Positions 8,689 to 17,705 of a stretch of DNA of 64,000 nt are shown in pieces. Every line of letters begins with the position of its first letter. Within the stretch, counting starts at the first letter, position 1. The notes beneath the pieces were generated by a model that was given only the letters and a program-made list of their open reading frames with translations, searched no databases and was not told the origin of the DNA. Source of the DNA: Algoriphagus vanfongensis DSM 17529 (GTDB lineage Bacteria; Bacteroidota; Bacteroidia; Cytophagales; Cyclobacteriaceae); the NCBI RefSeq assembly GCF_000429465.1, contig NZ_AUBX01000014.1, positions 1-64,000 on the forward strand, written 5' to 3'. Made by a program: the position numbers and the translations under genes.

Positions 8689-10017
8689 TTGGAAATCACA
8701 TTAGACAAGCACTCAACAAATCAAGCTTCTATTAAAATTAAACTAACAGAGGCAGATTATCAACCGAAGGTAGACGCGAAACTGAAAGACTACGCCAAAA
8801 AAGCCAACATCCGTGGCTTCAGACCTGGCAAGGCGCCAGTTTCTATGGTAAAAAACATGTACGGTACCTCCGTACTCGTGGAAGAAATCAACGGAATTCT
8901 TGGCGAGTCCCTCAACAACTACCTGAAGGAACAAACATTCAGAGTATTGGGCGACCCACTTCCTGTAGAAAATGTAGAAGACAAAATCGACTGGAAAAAC
9001 CAGAAAGATTTCGACTTTGAATACAAAATCGGATTTATCGATGGCTTCGAATTGCCATTGGATAAAAAAGTAAAAGCTACCAAATACCAAATCCAAGTAG
9101 ATGATAAATTGGTAAGCGAAACCATCGACAACCTAAAATCTCAATACGGCAACAGCACCAATCCAGAGACTGCCGAAGCGGGAGATAATGTATATGGTGA
9201 TTTGGCAGCTGCTGAAACTGGATTCAGCAAATCTGTTTCTTTGGACTTGACCAAAATCACCAAAAAACTAGCTGGCAAATTCATCGGTCAGGGTAAAGAC
9301 ACTGTAGTGGAGTTTGATGCCAAAGACGTGAAGAAAGGCCAGTGGGAAGAAGCTTTTGGACTTGAGACTGAAGAAGCTGAAGCGGCACAAGGTGCTTTGA
9401 CTTTCACCATTAAGAATGTCAACAGAACTGAAGCTGCTGAATTGAACCAAGAATTCTTCGACAAGATTTTTGGCCCAGAGCAAGTTTCTACGGAAGAGGA
9501 ATTCACTGCCAAAGTGAAGGAAACGCTTCAAACCAACTACGACAAAGAGTCCAAAGTTTTCACAGAGGAAGAGTTGAAGAAAGTTTTGGTAGAAAAAGCC
9601 AACTTGGATCTACCAGAAGACTTCTTGAAAGAATGGTTGCTAAAAGCAAACGAAGGTAAAGTGACTGCAGAAGACGTAGAAAAAGAATTTCCAATCTACG
9701 CAAGACAATTGGTTTGGTCATTGGTTTCTAATGAATTGGCCAAAGCCAATGAAATCAAGGCAGAACATGAAGATGTGATCGCCAAAACCAAAGAAATGAT
9801 CCGCGAGCAATTTGCTTCTTCAGGCCTTGGCACTCAGATGGAAGACAGCATGGATATGTTTGTAGACAATTACCTCAAAGGCGAAGAAGGTCAAAACTAC
9901 ATGAATATGCTCACCTCTGTACAAAACGAAAAAGTCCTGGCTTTTGTCCAAGAGAAAATTGATCTCACAGAAAAAGCAATTAGCATCGACGAGTTCAAGG
10001 AACTTTTAGAAAAGTAA
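8689..10017 (+). CDS. tig: Trigger factor (ribosome-bound chaperone)
   Basis: 442 aa; binds the ribosome exit tunnel and shields nascent chains. The start is a TTG codon (8689-8691) giving MEITLDKHS; no ATG in frame precedes it and the next Met would remove the ribosome-binding region. The ribosome-docking signature is present as GFRPGKAPVSMVKNMYG (about 42-58). The middle PPIase-like region is diverged and the C-terminal helical chaperone arms run to EFKELLEK. It lies upstream of clpP-clpX in the classic tig-clpP-clpX order, separated by a weak terminator. The sequence before the TTG has no obvious Shine-Dalgarno, which is normal in Bacteroidota. Confidence 0.93.
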   Translation: MEITLDKHSTNQASIKIKLTEADYQPKVDAKLKDYAKKANIRGFRPGKAPVSMVKNMYGTSVLVEEINGILGESLNNYLKEQTFRVLGDPLPVENVEDKIDWKNQKDFDFEYKIGFIDGFELPLDKKVKATKYQIQVDDKLVSETIDNLKSQYGNSTNPETAEAGDNVYGDLAAAETGFSKSVSLDLTKITKKLAGKFIGQGKDTVVEFDAKDVKKGQWEEAFGLETEEAEAAQGALTFTIKNVNRTEAAELNQEFFDKIFGPEQVSTEEEFTAKVKETLQTNYDKESKVFTEEELKKVLVEKANLDLPEDFLKEWLLKANEGKVTAEDVEKEFPIYARQLVWSLVSNELAKANEIKAEHEDVIAKTKEMIREQFASSGLGTQMEDSMDMFVDNYLKGEEGQNYMNMLTSVQNEKVLAFVQEKIDLTEKAISIDEFKELLEK

Positions 10018-10034
10018 AATGCTTTTACCTCTAT

Positions 10035-10065
10035 AAAAAAGTCCTTATTTAAGGGCTTTTTTTAT
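10035..10065 (+). terminator. Terminator after tig
   Basis: Imperfect stem AAAAAAGTCCTT / AAGGGCTTTTTT (one T-G wobble) and a T run. A TAnnTTTG match (TATTTTTG, 10063-10070) overlaps its tail and could be a clpP -7 box, though no matching -33 element was seen. Confidence 0.6.
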
Positions 10066-10093
10066 TTTTGTTTACTTCAACATTCTAATAGAC

Positions 10094-10762
10094 ATGATCA
10101 ATAAAGAGGAATTCAGAAAATACGCCATTCACAATCAAGGTGTGAGCGGCACTGCATTTGACCAGTATACCCAACATATCGAGAACATGACCCGCTCTGT
10201 GATCGAAGAAAGACCACAGAATTTCCGTGAAATCGATGTGTTTTCTAGACTGATCATGGACCGGATTATATTCCTAGGCACAGGTGTGGACGATCACATC
10301 GCCAATATTATCGTGGCCCAATTACTTTTCTTGGAATCAGTAGATGCCAAAAAAGACGTATTGCTCTACATCAATAGCCCAGGAGGCTCTGTCACTGCAG
10401 GTCTAGGGATCTATGACACTATGCAATACATCGGGCCGGATGTAGCTACTATCTGTACAGGTATCGCCGCTTCTATGGGGGCTGTATTGCTCGCAGGTGG
10501 AGCCAAGGACAAGCGATCCGCTTTGCAACATTCCAGAGTGATGATTCACCAGCCATCAGGAGGCATGCAAGGACAGTCCAAAGACATGGAAATCTCTTTG
10601 AAACTGATCCTTTCCATGAGACAGGAACTCTACCAAATTTTGGCAAACCACACCGGAAAAACCTACGAAGAAATCGAGAGAGATTCGGACAGAGACTATT
10701 GGCTCAAAGCACCAGAGGCCAAAGCATATGGTCTGATCGACGAAGTATTAGTTAAAAAATAA
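10094..10762 (+). CDS. clpP: ATP-dependent Clp protease proteolytic subunit
   Basis: 222 aa, a little longer than the usual 195-210 because of an N-terminal extension of about 30 residues that may be processed. It forms the barrel-shaped serine protease that degrades substrates fed by ClpX. The catalytic triad is visible: Ser127 in GIAASMGAV, His152 in VMIHQPSGG and Asp201 in SDRDYW. The oxyanion-strand motif INSPGGSV is at 93-100. clpX follows after only 3 bases, so the two are cotranscribed and probably translationally linked. Confidence 0.97.
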   Translation: MINKEEFRKYAIHNQGVSGTAFDQYTQHIENMTRSVIEERPQNFREIDVFSRLIMDRIIFLGTGVDDHIANIIVAQLLFLESVDAKKDVLLYINSPGGSVTAGLGIYDTMQYIGPDVATICTGIAASMGAVLLAGGAKDKRSALQHSRVMIHQPSGGMQGQSKDMEISLKLILSMRQELYQILANHTGKTYEEIERDSDRDYWLKAPEAKAYGLIDEVLVKK

Positions 10763-10765
10763 AAA

Positions 10766-11992
10766 ATGGCCCAAGTTACTTGCTCCTTTTGTGGCAGAAA
10801 TAAAAAAGATGTAGATCTAATGGTATCGGGCATTTCAGCCCATATCTGCAACTTCTGCATCGATCAGGCACACATGATTCTTGGTGAAGAAGAAAAGACC
10901 AAGAAAAGTGATGCTGCTAAGCCAAAATTTAAGCTACAAAAACCAAAAGAACTTACAGCCTACTTGGACCAGTACGTCATCGGACAAGAAGATGCGAAAA
11001 AGGTCCTCACCGTGGCTGTATACAATCATTACAAGCGACTACTCCAAAAAGATGAAAAGGATGAGATCAAAATCGAAAAATCCAATATCATCATGGTCGG
11101 AGATACCGGAACTGGCAAAACCTATCTGGCAAAAACGCTTGCAAAAACACTGGAAGTCCCATTCTGCATTGCCGATGCGACTGTATTAACAGAAGCTGGC
11201 TATGTAGGTGAAGATGTAGAAAGTATTCTGACCCGACTTCTGCAAGCTGCCGATTACAATGTAGAAGCTGCTGAAAGAGGCATCGTATACATTGACGAAC
11301 TGGACAAAATCGCCAGAAAATCTGATAATCCATCTATCACCAGAGATGTCAGTGGAGAAGGTGTACAGCAAGCCATGCTGAAACTATTAGAAGGTACCGT
11401 AGTCAATGTGCCACCACAAGGAGGTAGAAAGCACCCAGATCAAAAAATGATCGCTGTCAATACAGAAAACATTCTGTTTATCTGCGGAGGTGCATTTGAT
11501 GGGATTGCGAGACATATCGGAAAGAGATTGAACACTCAGCCGATGGGCTTCAGCAAAACAGCCGGAAACCAGGTAGCTGATCGTGAAAACCTCCTACAAT
11601 ATGTCACTGCGCAGGACTTGAAGGCCTTTGGTCTAATCCCTGAGTTGATTGGACGACTTCCTGTCTTGACTCATTTGGACCCATTGCATCAAGATGCTTT
11701 GAAGAGAATTCTTACTGAACCTAAAAACGCTCTGGTAAAACAATACGCCAAGCTAGTGGGAATGGAAGGAGTAAACTTAGTCTTTGAAGACAGTGGAGTT
11801 GACTTCATCGTAGAGAAAGCTGTGGAATATAACCTGGGTGCCCGTGGATTGAGATCTATCTGCGAAGCTATCATCACTGATGCCATGTATGAATTGCCTT
11901 CGGACGAAAACATCAAAGAACTCGTAATTGATCGGGAATATGCCCAGTCCAAGTTTGACAAGTCGAAATTCAAAAGACTTCAGGTAGCCTAA
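10766..11992 (+). CDS. clpX: ATP-dependent Clp protease ATP-binding subunit ClpX
   Basis: 408 aa AAA+ unfoldase that selects substrates and delivers them to ClpP. The N-terminal zinc-binding domain has Cys6, Cys9, Cys28 and Cys31. Walker A is GDTGTGKT (112-119), where most ClpX have [17 protein letters not shown] is the Walker B region, and [11 protein letters not shown] is the conserved sensor/arginine region. It is the last gene of the clpP-clpX unit, followed by a strong terminator shared with the convergent degP-like gene. Confidence 0.97.
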   Translation: MAQVTCSFCGRNKKDVDLMVSGISAHICNFCIDQAHMILGEEEKTKKSDAAKPKFKLQKPKELTAYLDQYVIGQEDAKKVLTVAVYNHYKRLLQKDEKDEIKIEKSNIIMVGDTGTGKTYLAKTLAKTLEVPFCIADATVLTEAGYVGEDVESILTRLLQAADYNVEAAERGIVYIDELDKIARKSDNPSITRDVSGEGVQQAMLKLLEGTVVNVPPQGGRKHPDQKMIAVNTENILFICGGAFDGIARHIGKRLNTQPMGFSKTAGNQVADRENLLQYVTAQDLKAFGLIPELIGRLPVLTHLDPLHQDALKRILTEPKNALVKQYAKLVGMEGVNLVFEDSGVDFIVEKAVEYNLGARGLRSICEAIITDAMYELPSDENIKELVIDREYAQSKFDKSKFKRLQVA

Positions 11993-12014
11993 GGCAAATC
12001 AATCAAATAAAACG

Positions 12015-12050
12015 AAAAGCCCGTCAATTTTGAATTGACGGGCTTTTTTT
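12015..12050 (+). terminator. Bidirectional terminator between clpX and degP-like gene
   Basis: Perfect 15-base stem AAAAGCCCGTCAATT with its complement, a three-base loop and T runs. It is placed between two convergent genes and can end both transcripts. Confidence 0.9.
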
Positions 12051-12069
12051 GGTCTGAAAGAGCTGGATT

Positions 12070-13569
12070 TTAATCCAAATCTACTTCAAAATAATATTCA
12101 GTTCCATCATTGAACATGCCGAGAACTACAATCTCTTCACCTTTCAATTCATCGAGGATCTCCAGAATGTTTTCAGCGTCGCTTACTCGGAACCTACCGT
12201 TTTCGGCCATGATAGAAGTGATGATAAATCCAGGTCTTGCGCCAGATCTTTTCCATTTAGGAGTAGCGACTGTATTGATCAAAGCACCTCCAGAAATATC
12301 CAATCGTTCTTTTTGTTCATCGGTCACATCTTCGAAAATCACTCCTTCAAATTCAAAGGTTTTAGGAATCACCTTCTTCACAATTTCCGTATCACCTGAG
12401 AAATTCTTCAGAGTAGCTTTGGTCTCCATAGACTTACCATCTCGCAGATATTTGACTTCTACTTGATCACCAGGTCTTTTTCGCGCTACCATTTCCTGCA
12501 GCACTGCTACGCTGGTAATATCTCTTCCATCTATCCCTACAATGATATCACCTGCTTGGAGACCTGCTTCTTCTCCCCCGCTATTCGCATTGACAGAGCC
12601 AATATAAACTCCTTGTTCTACGGGGAATTCAGTATTGAGACTTTGCGCCAACTCTGGAGAAACATCCTGAATAGAAACGCCCAATAGACCTCTCTGCACC
12701 GCTCCATATTTCATCAAGTCATCCATTACTTTTTTGACCAATGTACTTGGCACAGCAAATGAATACCCAGCAAATGTCCCCGTATTGGAAGCAATCGCCG
12801 TATTGATCCCGATCAGCTCACCAGCTAGATTGACCAAAGCACCACCGGAGTTACCTGGGTTGACTACGGCGTCTGTCTGAAGAAAAGATTCGATTTGGAG
12901 GTTGTTTTCTACCCCTCTGAGGATGCCGATATTTCTTGCTTTCGCAGAGATAATCCCGGCAGTGACTGTAGAATTCAGATTGAATGGATTACCCACTGCA
13001 AGCACCCATTCACCGATTTTTGTATTGTCAGAATCACCAAATTTGACAAAAGGAAGACCCTTATCTTCGATCTTCAACAAAGCCAAATCAGTAGTAGGGT
13101 CTGTACCGATTATTTTGGCTACATACCTTTTGTTGTTTTCCAATGAAATATCCACTTGGGTAGCACCTTCGACCACATGGTTGTTTGTCACTATGTAGCC
13201 GTCAGACGAAATGATAACGCCAGAGCCAGAGCTGACCGGAGCCTGCGTCCCTCCACCGCTATCACCTCCTCTTGGAGGTATCCCAAACCACTCCTGAATC
13301 GGATCACGTTGAGACCTTGAATTGTAAGAAATAGTACTCTTGACGTGGACTACTGCCGGGGTGACGACATTAGCGGAAGCCACAAAATTGATCCCATCAG
13401 GCACTGTAAACTCATCTCCAGACAGGAGGTTGACGAAACTTGTCTTTTGCTTTTCGTCGAATGAACCGGCTTCTTGTGGCTGTACCAAAAAACTCACTCC
13501 TGCCAAGGCAACCATGCCTCCGATCAGTGAAGCCAAGAGCATTCCAAGAAAGAATTGTTTTTTGCTCAT
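12070..13569 (-). CDS. DegP/HtrA family serine protease (first copy)
   Basis: 499 aa envelope protease/chaperone. An N-terminal signal or anchor (about 9-29) is followed by a trypsin-like domain with the full triad: His131 (TNNHVVEGA), Asp161 (TTDLALLKI) and Ser241 (NPGNSGGAL). A PDZ domain covers about 280-385, and a second PDZ-like region, rather diverged, about 410-499. The loop with GIPPRGGDSGGGTQ (about 96-109) is glycine-rich and probably flexible. Family members degrade misfolded envelope proteins under stress. A paralogue lies at 25368-26807. Convergent with clpX; the hsp20 gene lies upstream on the same strand but ends in its own terminator. Confidence 0.93.
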   Translation of the reverse strand: MSKKQFFLGMLLASLIGGMVALAGVSFLVQPQEAGSFDEKQKTSFVNLLSGDEFTVPDGINFVASANVVTPAVVHVKSTISYNSRSQRDPIQEWFGIPPRGGDSGGGTQAPVSSGSGVIISSDGYIVTNNHVVEGATQVDISLENNKRYVAKIIGTDPTTDLALLKIEDKGLPFVKFGDSDNTKIGEWVLAVGNPFNLNSTVTAGIISAKARNIGILRGVENNLQIESFLQTDAVVNPGNSGGALVNLAGELIGINTAIASNTGTFAGYSFAVPSTLVKKVMDDLMKYGAVQRGLLGVSIQDVSPELAQSLNTEFPVEQGVYIGSVNANSGGEEAGLQAGDIIVGIDGRDITSVAVLQEMVARKRPGDQVEVKYLRDGKSMETKATLKNFSGDTEIVKKVIPKTFEFEGVIFEDVTDEQKERLDISGGALINTVATPKWKRSGARPGFIITSIMAENGRFRVSDAENILEILDELKGEEIVVLGMFNDGTEYYFEVDLD

Positions 13570-13696
13570 AATAATTGATTTTTAATAAGATTTATTGCTA
13601 GTACTAAGACACGAATTTCAGCAAAATAGGTGCATGCAATCACTCAAATTAACAAGTATTAACCGCAATTCACGTCTGTTTACAATTTAACCAAAA

Positions 13697-13720
13697 TAAA
13701 AGAGCGGGGTTTCCCGCTCT
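13697..13720 (-). terminator. Terminator after hsp20
   Basis: Stem AGAGCGGG / CCCGCTCT with a four-base loop, followed on the minus strand by TTTTATTTT, just after the hsp20 stop. Confidence 0.8.
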
Positions 13721-13724
13721 TAGA

Positions 13725-14153
13725 TTATTTTACTTCAATCGCTGCCTTGATCACTTTCTTTTCAGCCTTGGGCAGGGTGATTTTTAACACGCCGTTTTCA
13801 TAAGCTGCTTCAATCTGCTCACTTAGCACCGTATCCGGCACAAAGAATGATCGGCTAAAAGATCCATATTGGGTCTCAATACTGTGATAATTTTTACCGT
13901 CTTTTTTCTCTTCGATTTTTCGTTCACCTGAGATGGTCAATCTTCCATCCGTAAAGTCAACCTTGAAATCTGACTTATTCATTCCTGGAATTGCCACTTG
14001 GATTTCAAAGTTTTTATCATCCTCTGCAATATCCACCGCTGGATTAAAATGTCTGTTGGATGTCTTGAAAGATTCATTGAACAGTTTGTCCAATACACCT
14101 GTAAATGAAGATGGGAACAAAGGATCGAGTTGGTTATACTTTTCTAGTCTCAT
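13725..14153 (-). CDS. Small heat shock protein, Hsp20/alpha-crystallin family
   Basis: 142 aa from the ATG at 14153 (MRLEKYNQLDPLFPSSF). A nine-residue extension from an upstream ATG is possible but would overlap the promoter-like sequence. The alpha-crystallin domain runs about 36-135, with PAVDIAEDDKNFEIQVAIPG, FKVDFTDGRLTISGER, and VLKITLPKAEK as the closing strand. It is an ATP-independent holdase that keeps unfolding proteins soluble. Its upstream region contains a duplicated module (14188-14268) that may hold two promoter or operator copies. The C-terminal oligomer motif IXI is not obvious; the end is KAAIEVK. Confidence 0.92.
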   Translation of the reverse strand: MRLEKYNQLDPLFPSSFTGVLDKLFNESFKTSNRHFNPAVDIAEDDKNFEIQVAIPGMNKSDFKVDFTDGRLTISGERKIEEKKDGKNYHSIETQYGSFSRSFFVPDTVLSEQIEAAYENGVLKITLPKAEKKVIKAAIEVK

Positions 14154-14187
14154 GATTTTGTTGGTTTTAGTAATGTACATCCCTTAC

Positions 14188-14268
14188 AGAAAAACTTATA
14201 CCAACCCTATTTTCAAGCCATTTTGTCTTGATTTAAAGAAAAACCTATAAAAAACAAGCCATTTAGTC
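14188..14268 (-). repeat. Imperfect duplication upstream of hsp20 (possible tandem promoters)
   Basis: Two copies of one module lie side by side. On the minus strand each has GACwAAATGGCTTG (14214-14227 and 14255-14268, 13 of 14 identical), a spacer of variable length, then TATArGTTTTTCT (14188-14200 and 14237-14249). The TAAGTTTT and TAGGTTTT within the last part are 7-of-8 matches to the -7 consensus. The conserved 14-mer could be a regulator site. Confidence 0.55.
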
Positions 14269-14328
14269 AGGCCTTAGACTTTTTACAGCCTTCTCGAATT
14301 TTCCTATATTGAGTGAAATTTTGAATCA

Positions 14329-16878
14329 ATGCCAAAATATCTAGTAGCCTTATTTTTTTGCCTGTTTGGATTAGTTTTTTCCAATCTATCCTTAGCTCAA
14401 AACGTGCTGGAGAGAGACTCCTTGCTTCAAAACTCACAATCCGAAAGGCTAGACTCGCTATTAAACCTGAAAGACTCTATCCCTCCAACACCTGTCATTT
14501 CAGAAGAGGAGTCCAATGAAATCAGCCGAAGAAATGCACGACTTGGACAAATCCTTTCCTTGTTGATTTCACGAACCAAGAAATACTCAATCGATCTCAG
14601 CAAGATTCGAATAGACCTCAACAAGCCCCTTGACACACTGGAAATGGTGGGAAACATGCCAGACCTCAAAGCTTACCTGACAGCGATGGAGGCTATTTCA
14701 AAAGATACTACGCAAGCGGTAAATTCTAGATTCTTGACTGGAATGGTCAATCTCCTAGAAACTTTCCACGAGGAAACCACCAAGTATGAAGGAATTCTGA
14801 CTGACAGAATTGAGAGTATCAATGAGGCTAATGTTATTATTGCGGAAATTAAGGCTGACTCTGTTTTGCGGCTTGATGATGACGATAAATATATTGTTCC
14901 CGAACTGGATCAAGAACTTAACAGGCTTACGTATTCAATAGTCGAATTAGAAAATACAATTTTCGAACAGGAAATTCAGCTCACTAGAATTCAGGCGACT
15001 ATTTCTGATCTCAATTCTAGATTCATCACGTTAGAGCAGTTTTTCAGTCAAAAGAAACGGGAAGTTTCGCGAAAATCTTGGAATAAGGAGATCAATTTTA
15101 TCTGGGAAAAAAGAAGCTACGATAGTACTAATTCTTTCTTGGATATTTTAAAAAAGTCCGTCCTCACAAATACCACTATCAGCGTAATTTTTTTAGAGCG
15201 AAGTATCACTTCTCTCCTTCTAATCATATTGGTCGCTGGGATTTTTATGTGGATGATCCGTTCAGTATTATCATCTATCAAAAAAGAGAAAGAACACAAC
15301 GTAGCTATTTTGGCTCGCAGCAACTACTTTAATAAACATTTGCTTTCATCCTGTTTAGTCTCCCTTCTTCCTATTGGTTTTTTATTCTTTCACAACCCAC
15401 CTCTAGCCCTATCCTCAGTCTTATCATTTATTTTCACCTTGATAGCGACTCCGCTCATCAAGGAGCATTTTCCGGAGAAATTCTACAAATTATGGGTTTG
15501 GTTTTTCGCACTCAATTTGCTCAGTCCTACACTTGGACTCAACTGGGACCCGTACTATGATGAGCGTTATATTCTGCTTTTATGCAATATTTTATCCATC
15601 CTATTTGGCTATTTGATTTACCAGCATAGTAAAAAAGAGCATTATGCTGGAGTGAAATTGGTGATATTTCTTGCCCAATTTTTAATATTGATTGAAGTCT
15701 TTTCCGCAATAATGAATATTCTAGGCAGGTACAACCTCTCCAAAATATTTACTATCGTCGGAATTTCCAGCTTTTATAGAGGTATCGGCCTTTATGTTTT
15801 CACCATGGTGGTTTTGGAAGCGGTCTATCTCTGGATGGAATCCAAAAAAAATGCAAATACTATCACTTCCTTTTTTGACTTTAAGGAATTAGAATACCGA
15901 TTAAGCGGCTTTTTAAAACTTATCGGATTTTCAATCTGGGCATATGGCATACTTTTTTATTCCGGCTATTTTGACCCTATTTTTAATGTAGTATCCGGTT
16001 TTTTATCTAAACCTAGGATTTTAGGAGAAACTGATTTTACTTTTGGAACTATCGCATTATTCATTGGTATTCTCGTGGTCTCTTCTTTTTTGGCTAATAA
16101 CATCGCTTATTTCTTTTCAGCACAAGATCAAAAGAATGCAACTGACAGAAAAAATAGACTAGGTAGTTCAATCCTTCTGATTCGACTTGCCATTTTCACT
16201 TTTGGCTTTATCATCGCTGCTGCAGCGGCTAAAATACCTTTGGATAAAATCACCCTGGTACTGGGCGCTTTGTCCGTTGGGATTGGCTTTGGACTTCAGA
16301 CCATCATCAATAACCTAGTGTCTGGAATCATCTTGGCTTTTGAAAGGCCTATACAAATCGGAGATGAAATCGAAGTAGGACAAAATGCGGGCACCGTAAA
16401 AGATGTTGGTATTCGAGCCAGTAAAATTCAAGCCTACGACGGATCTGAGATAGTTGTACCCAATGGGGACCTGCTTTCTCAATCTCTCATCAATTGGACG
16501 CTCTCAGATAGAAAGAGACGGATAGAACTCATCATCGGGGTCGGCTATGATTCCAATATGAAAACTGTCAAAGAAATTCTGGAGAATGTCTTGACTAGAG
16601 ATCAAATACTCAAAACCCCCAAGCCTAAGGTATTGATGCAAAACTTTGGGGACAGCTCAGTCGATTTCCGTCTTTTGTTTTGGGTAGAAAGCATGGACAT
16701 CTGGATAGATAAGCGCGCCGATGTGATGTCTGCAATTTTTGAGGCTTTTGCAGAAAACAATATAGAAATCCCCTATCCAAAAAGAGACTTTTATCTCAAG
16801 TCAGTTCCAGAGTCATGGGAAAATAAACCTTCCTCTAAACAGGAAATAAATAATCCGGAAAACAACGAGGAGAGCTAA
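14329..16878 (+). CDS. Mechanosensitive ion channel family protein (MscS/MscK type)
   Basis: 849 aa. A signal peptide (about 1-23, ending LSLAQ) precedes a long, mostly helical periplasmic region (about 24-285). Several membrane segments follow between about 285 and 640, then the MscS core from about 643. The pore helix has LGALSVGIGFGLQTIINNL, and the beta domain includes RPIQIGDEIEV and GSEIVVPNGDLLS. Large members with a periplasmic domain (MscK/YjeP-like) release solutes on hypo-osmotic shock. It ends in a hydrophilic tail rich in Asn and Glu. It stands alone, with a strong terminator after it. The gene is AT-richer than its neighbours, which I read as weak selection rather than transfer. 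Confidence 0.9.
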   Translation: MPKYLVALFFCLFGLVFSNLSLAQNVLERDSLLQNSQSERLDSLLNLKDSIPPTPVISEEESNEISRRNARLGQILSLLISRTKKYSIDLSKIRIDLNKPLDTLEMVGNMPDLKAYLTAMEAISKDTTQAVNSRFLTGMVNLLETFHEETTKYEGILTDRIESINEANVIIAEIKADSVLRLDDDDKYIVPELDQELNRLTYSIVELENTIFEQEIQLTRIQATISDLNSRFITLEQFFSQKKREVSRKSWNKEINFIWEKRSYDSTNSFLDILKKSVLTNTTISVIFLERSITSLLLIILVAGIFMWMIRSVLSSIKKEKEHNVAILARSNYFNKHLLSSCLVSLLPIGFLFFHNPPLALSSVLSFIFTLIATPLIKEHFPEKFYKLWVWFFALNLLSPTLGLNWDPYYDERYILLLCNILSILFGYLIYQHSKKEHYAGVKLVIFLAQFLILIEVFSAIMNILGRYNLSKIFTIVGISSFYRGIGLYVFTMVVLEAVYLWMESKKNANTITSFFDFKELEYRLSGFLKLIGFSIWAYGILFYSGYFDPIFNVVSGFLSKPRILGETDFTFGTIALFIGILVVSSFLANNIAYFFSAQDQKNATDRKNRLGSSILLIRLAIFTFGFIIAAAAAKIPLDKITLVLGALSVGIGFGLQTIINNLVSGIILAFERPIQIGDEIEVGQNAGTVKDVGIRASKIQAYDGSEIVVPNGDLLSQSLINWTLSDRKRRIELIIGVGYDSNMKTVKEILENVLTRDQILKTPKPKVLMQNFGDSSVDFRLLFWVESMDIWIDKRADVMSAIFEAFAENNIEIPYPKRDFYLKSVPESWENKPSSKQEINNPENNEES

Positions 16879-16885
16879 GAAAAAT

Positions 16886-16917
16886 AAAAAAGTCCTCTGT
16901 GGCACAGAGGACTTTTT
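16886..16917 (+). terminator. Bidirectional terminator between mscS-type gene and csp
   Basis: Stem AAAAAGTCCTCTGT with its complement ACAGAGGACTTTTT around GGC, A run on one side and T run on the other. It serves the two convergent genes. Confidence 0.9.
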
Positions 16918-16932
16918 AAAAAATCAAAAAGA

Positions 16933-17124
16933 CTATGCTTTTTTGACATTAATGGCGTTAGGACCTTTTTTGCCATCTTTGACATCATACGTCACTTTGT
17001 CGTTTTGGGCAACTTTGTCCACCAATCCAGTGGCATGAACGAATACATCACTTTGTGATTCATCATCCACGATAAATCCGAATCCTTTGGCCTCGTTGTA
17101 AAATTTAATTGTTCCGGTAAACAT
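16933..17124 (-). CDS. Cold shock protein, CspA family
   Basis: 63 aa single cold-shock domain that binds single-stranded RNA or DNA and melts RNA structure. RNP1 is KGFGFI (13-18) and RNP2 is VFVHAT (27-32). The order of beta strands is normal and the length typical for the shortest members. The product may serve in cold adaptation or as a constitutive RNA chaperone. The promoter TTTTG-19-TACTTTTA lies at 17159-17190, giving a leader of about 30 bases. That is much shorter than the long thermosensor leader of E. coli cspA, so that mechanism is unlikely here. Confidence 0.93.
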   Translation of the reverse strand: MFTGTIKFYNEAKGFGFIVDDESQSDVFVHATGLVDKVAQNDKVTYDVKDGKKGPNAINVKKA

Positions 17125-17158
17125 AATTTGTTGTAATAAATTGTAATTGAAAGTGCAC

Positions 17159-17190
17159 TAAAAGTAAATATTCAACCAACAAAAACAAAA
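17159..17190 (-). promoter_or_regulatory. Promoter of csp
   Basis: On the minus strand TTTTG (complement of 17186-17190) and TACTTTTA (complement of 17159-17166, 7 of 8 consensus bases) are 19 bases apart. The predicted start is near 17153. Confidence 0.55.
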
Positions 17191-17213
17191 TAATAATTTT
17201 TTATTTTAGCGAA

Positions 17214-17705
17214 ATGAAAAAAAATATTTTGATACGTCATGCAAAATCAGCTTGGGACAACCCTTGGTTGGAAGATCATGATAGACCACTGGCTCAAAGA
17301 GGTCTTGATGCAGCCCCAAAAATGGGGCGAAAACTGCGAAAATTAGACGTGTATCCAGACTTGATTTTATCCTCTACTGCCCTCAGGGCAAAGCAAACTG
17401 CTGAACTAATAGCGAAAGAAATCGGATATCCTATTCAAGATATCCAGTTTGAGAAGGGACTATATCATTCTTCTGCATCTACCATAATGCATTACATTCA
17501 TGAGCAAAAGAATGATTATACGACACTCTATATAGTGTGTCACAACCCCGGAATCACTGACTTAGTAAACAAGCTAGGCTATGTATTAGACAATCTACCG
17601 ACTGCCGGAATAGTATGTTTTAAATCTGATTGTAAAGAATGGAATGAATTCCTTCCAGACAACATTGTCTTTGATTTTTATGACTATCCTAAAAAGGGAA
17701 ATTAA
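17214..17705 (+). CDS. SixA-like histidine phosphatase
   Basis: 163 aa, histidine phosphatase superfamily, short SixA-like branch. The catalytic motif is IRHAKS with phospho-accepting His9, and the second catalytic His110 is in IVCHNPGI. The motif SSTALRAKQTAE (53-64) carries the conserved Arg. In E. coli SixA removes phosphate from a histidine phosphotransfer domain; many bacterial homologues have no known substrate, so the role here is open. The gene converges on the SDR gene with a four-base overlap at the stop codons (17702-17705), leaving no room for a separate terminator. Confidence 0.88.
   Translation: MKKNILIRHAKSAWDNPWLEDHDRPLAQRGLDAAPKMGRKLRKLDVYPDLILSSTALRAKQTAELIAKEIGYPIQDIQFEKGLYHSSASTIMHYIHEQKNDYTTLYIVCHNPGITDLVNKLGYVLDNLPTAGIVCFKSDCKEWNEFLPDNIVFDFYDYPKKGN

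Noticed and set aside
16933..17213. Long 5' leader thermosensor for the cold shock gene
   Set aside because: The promoter match places the start about 30 bases before the ATG, too short for such a leader.
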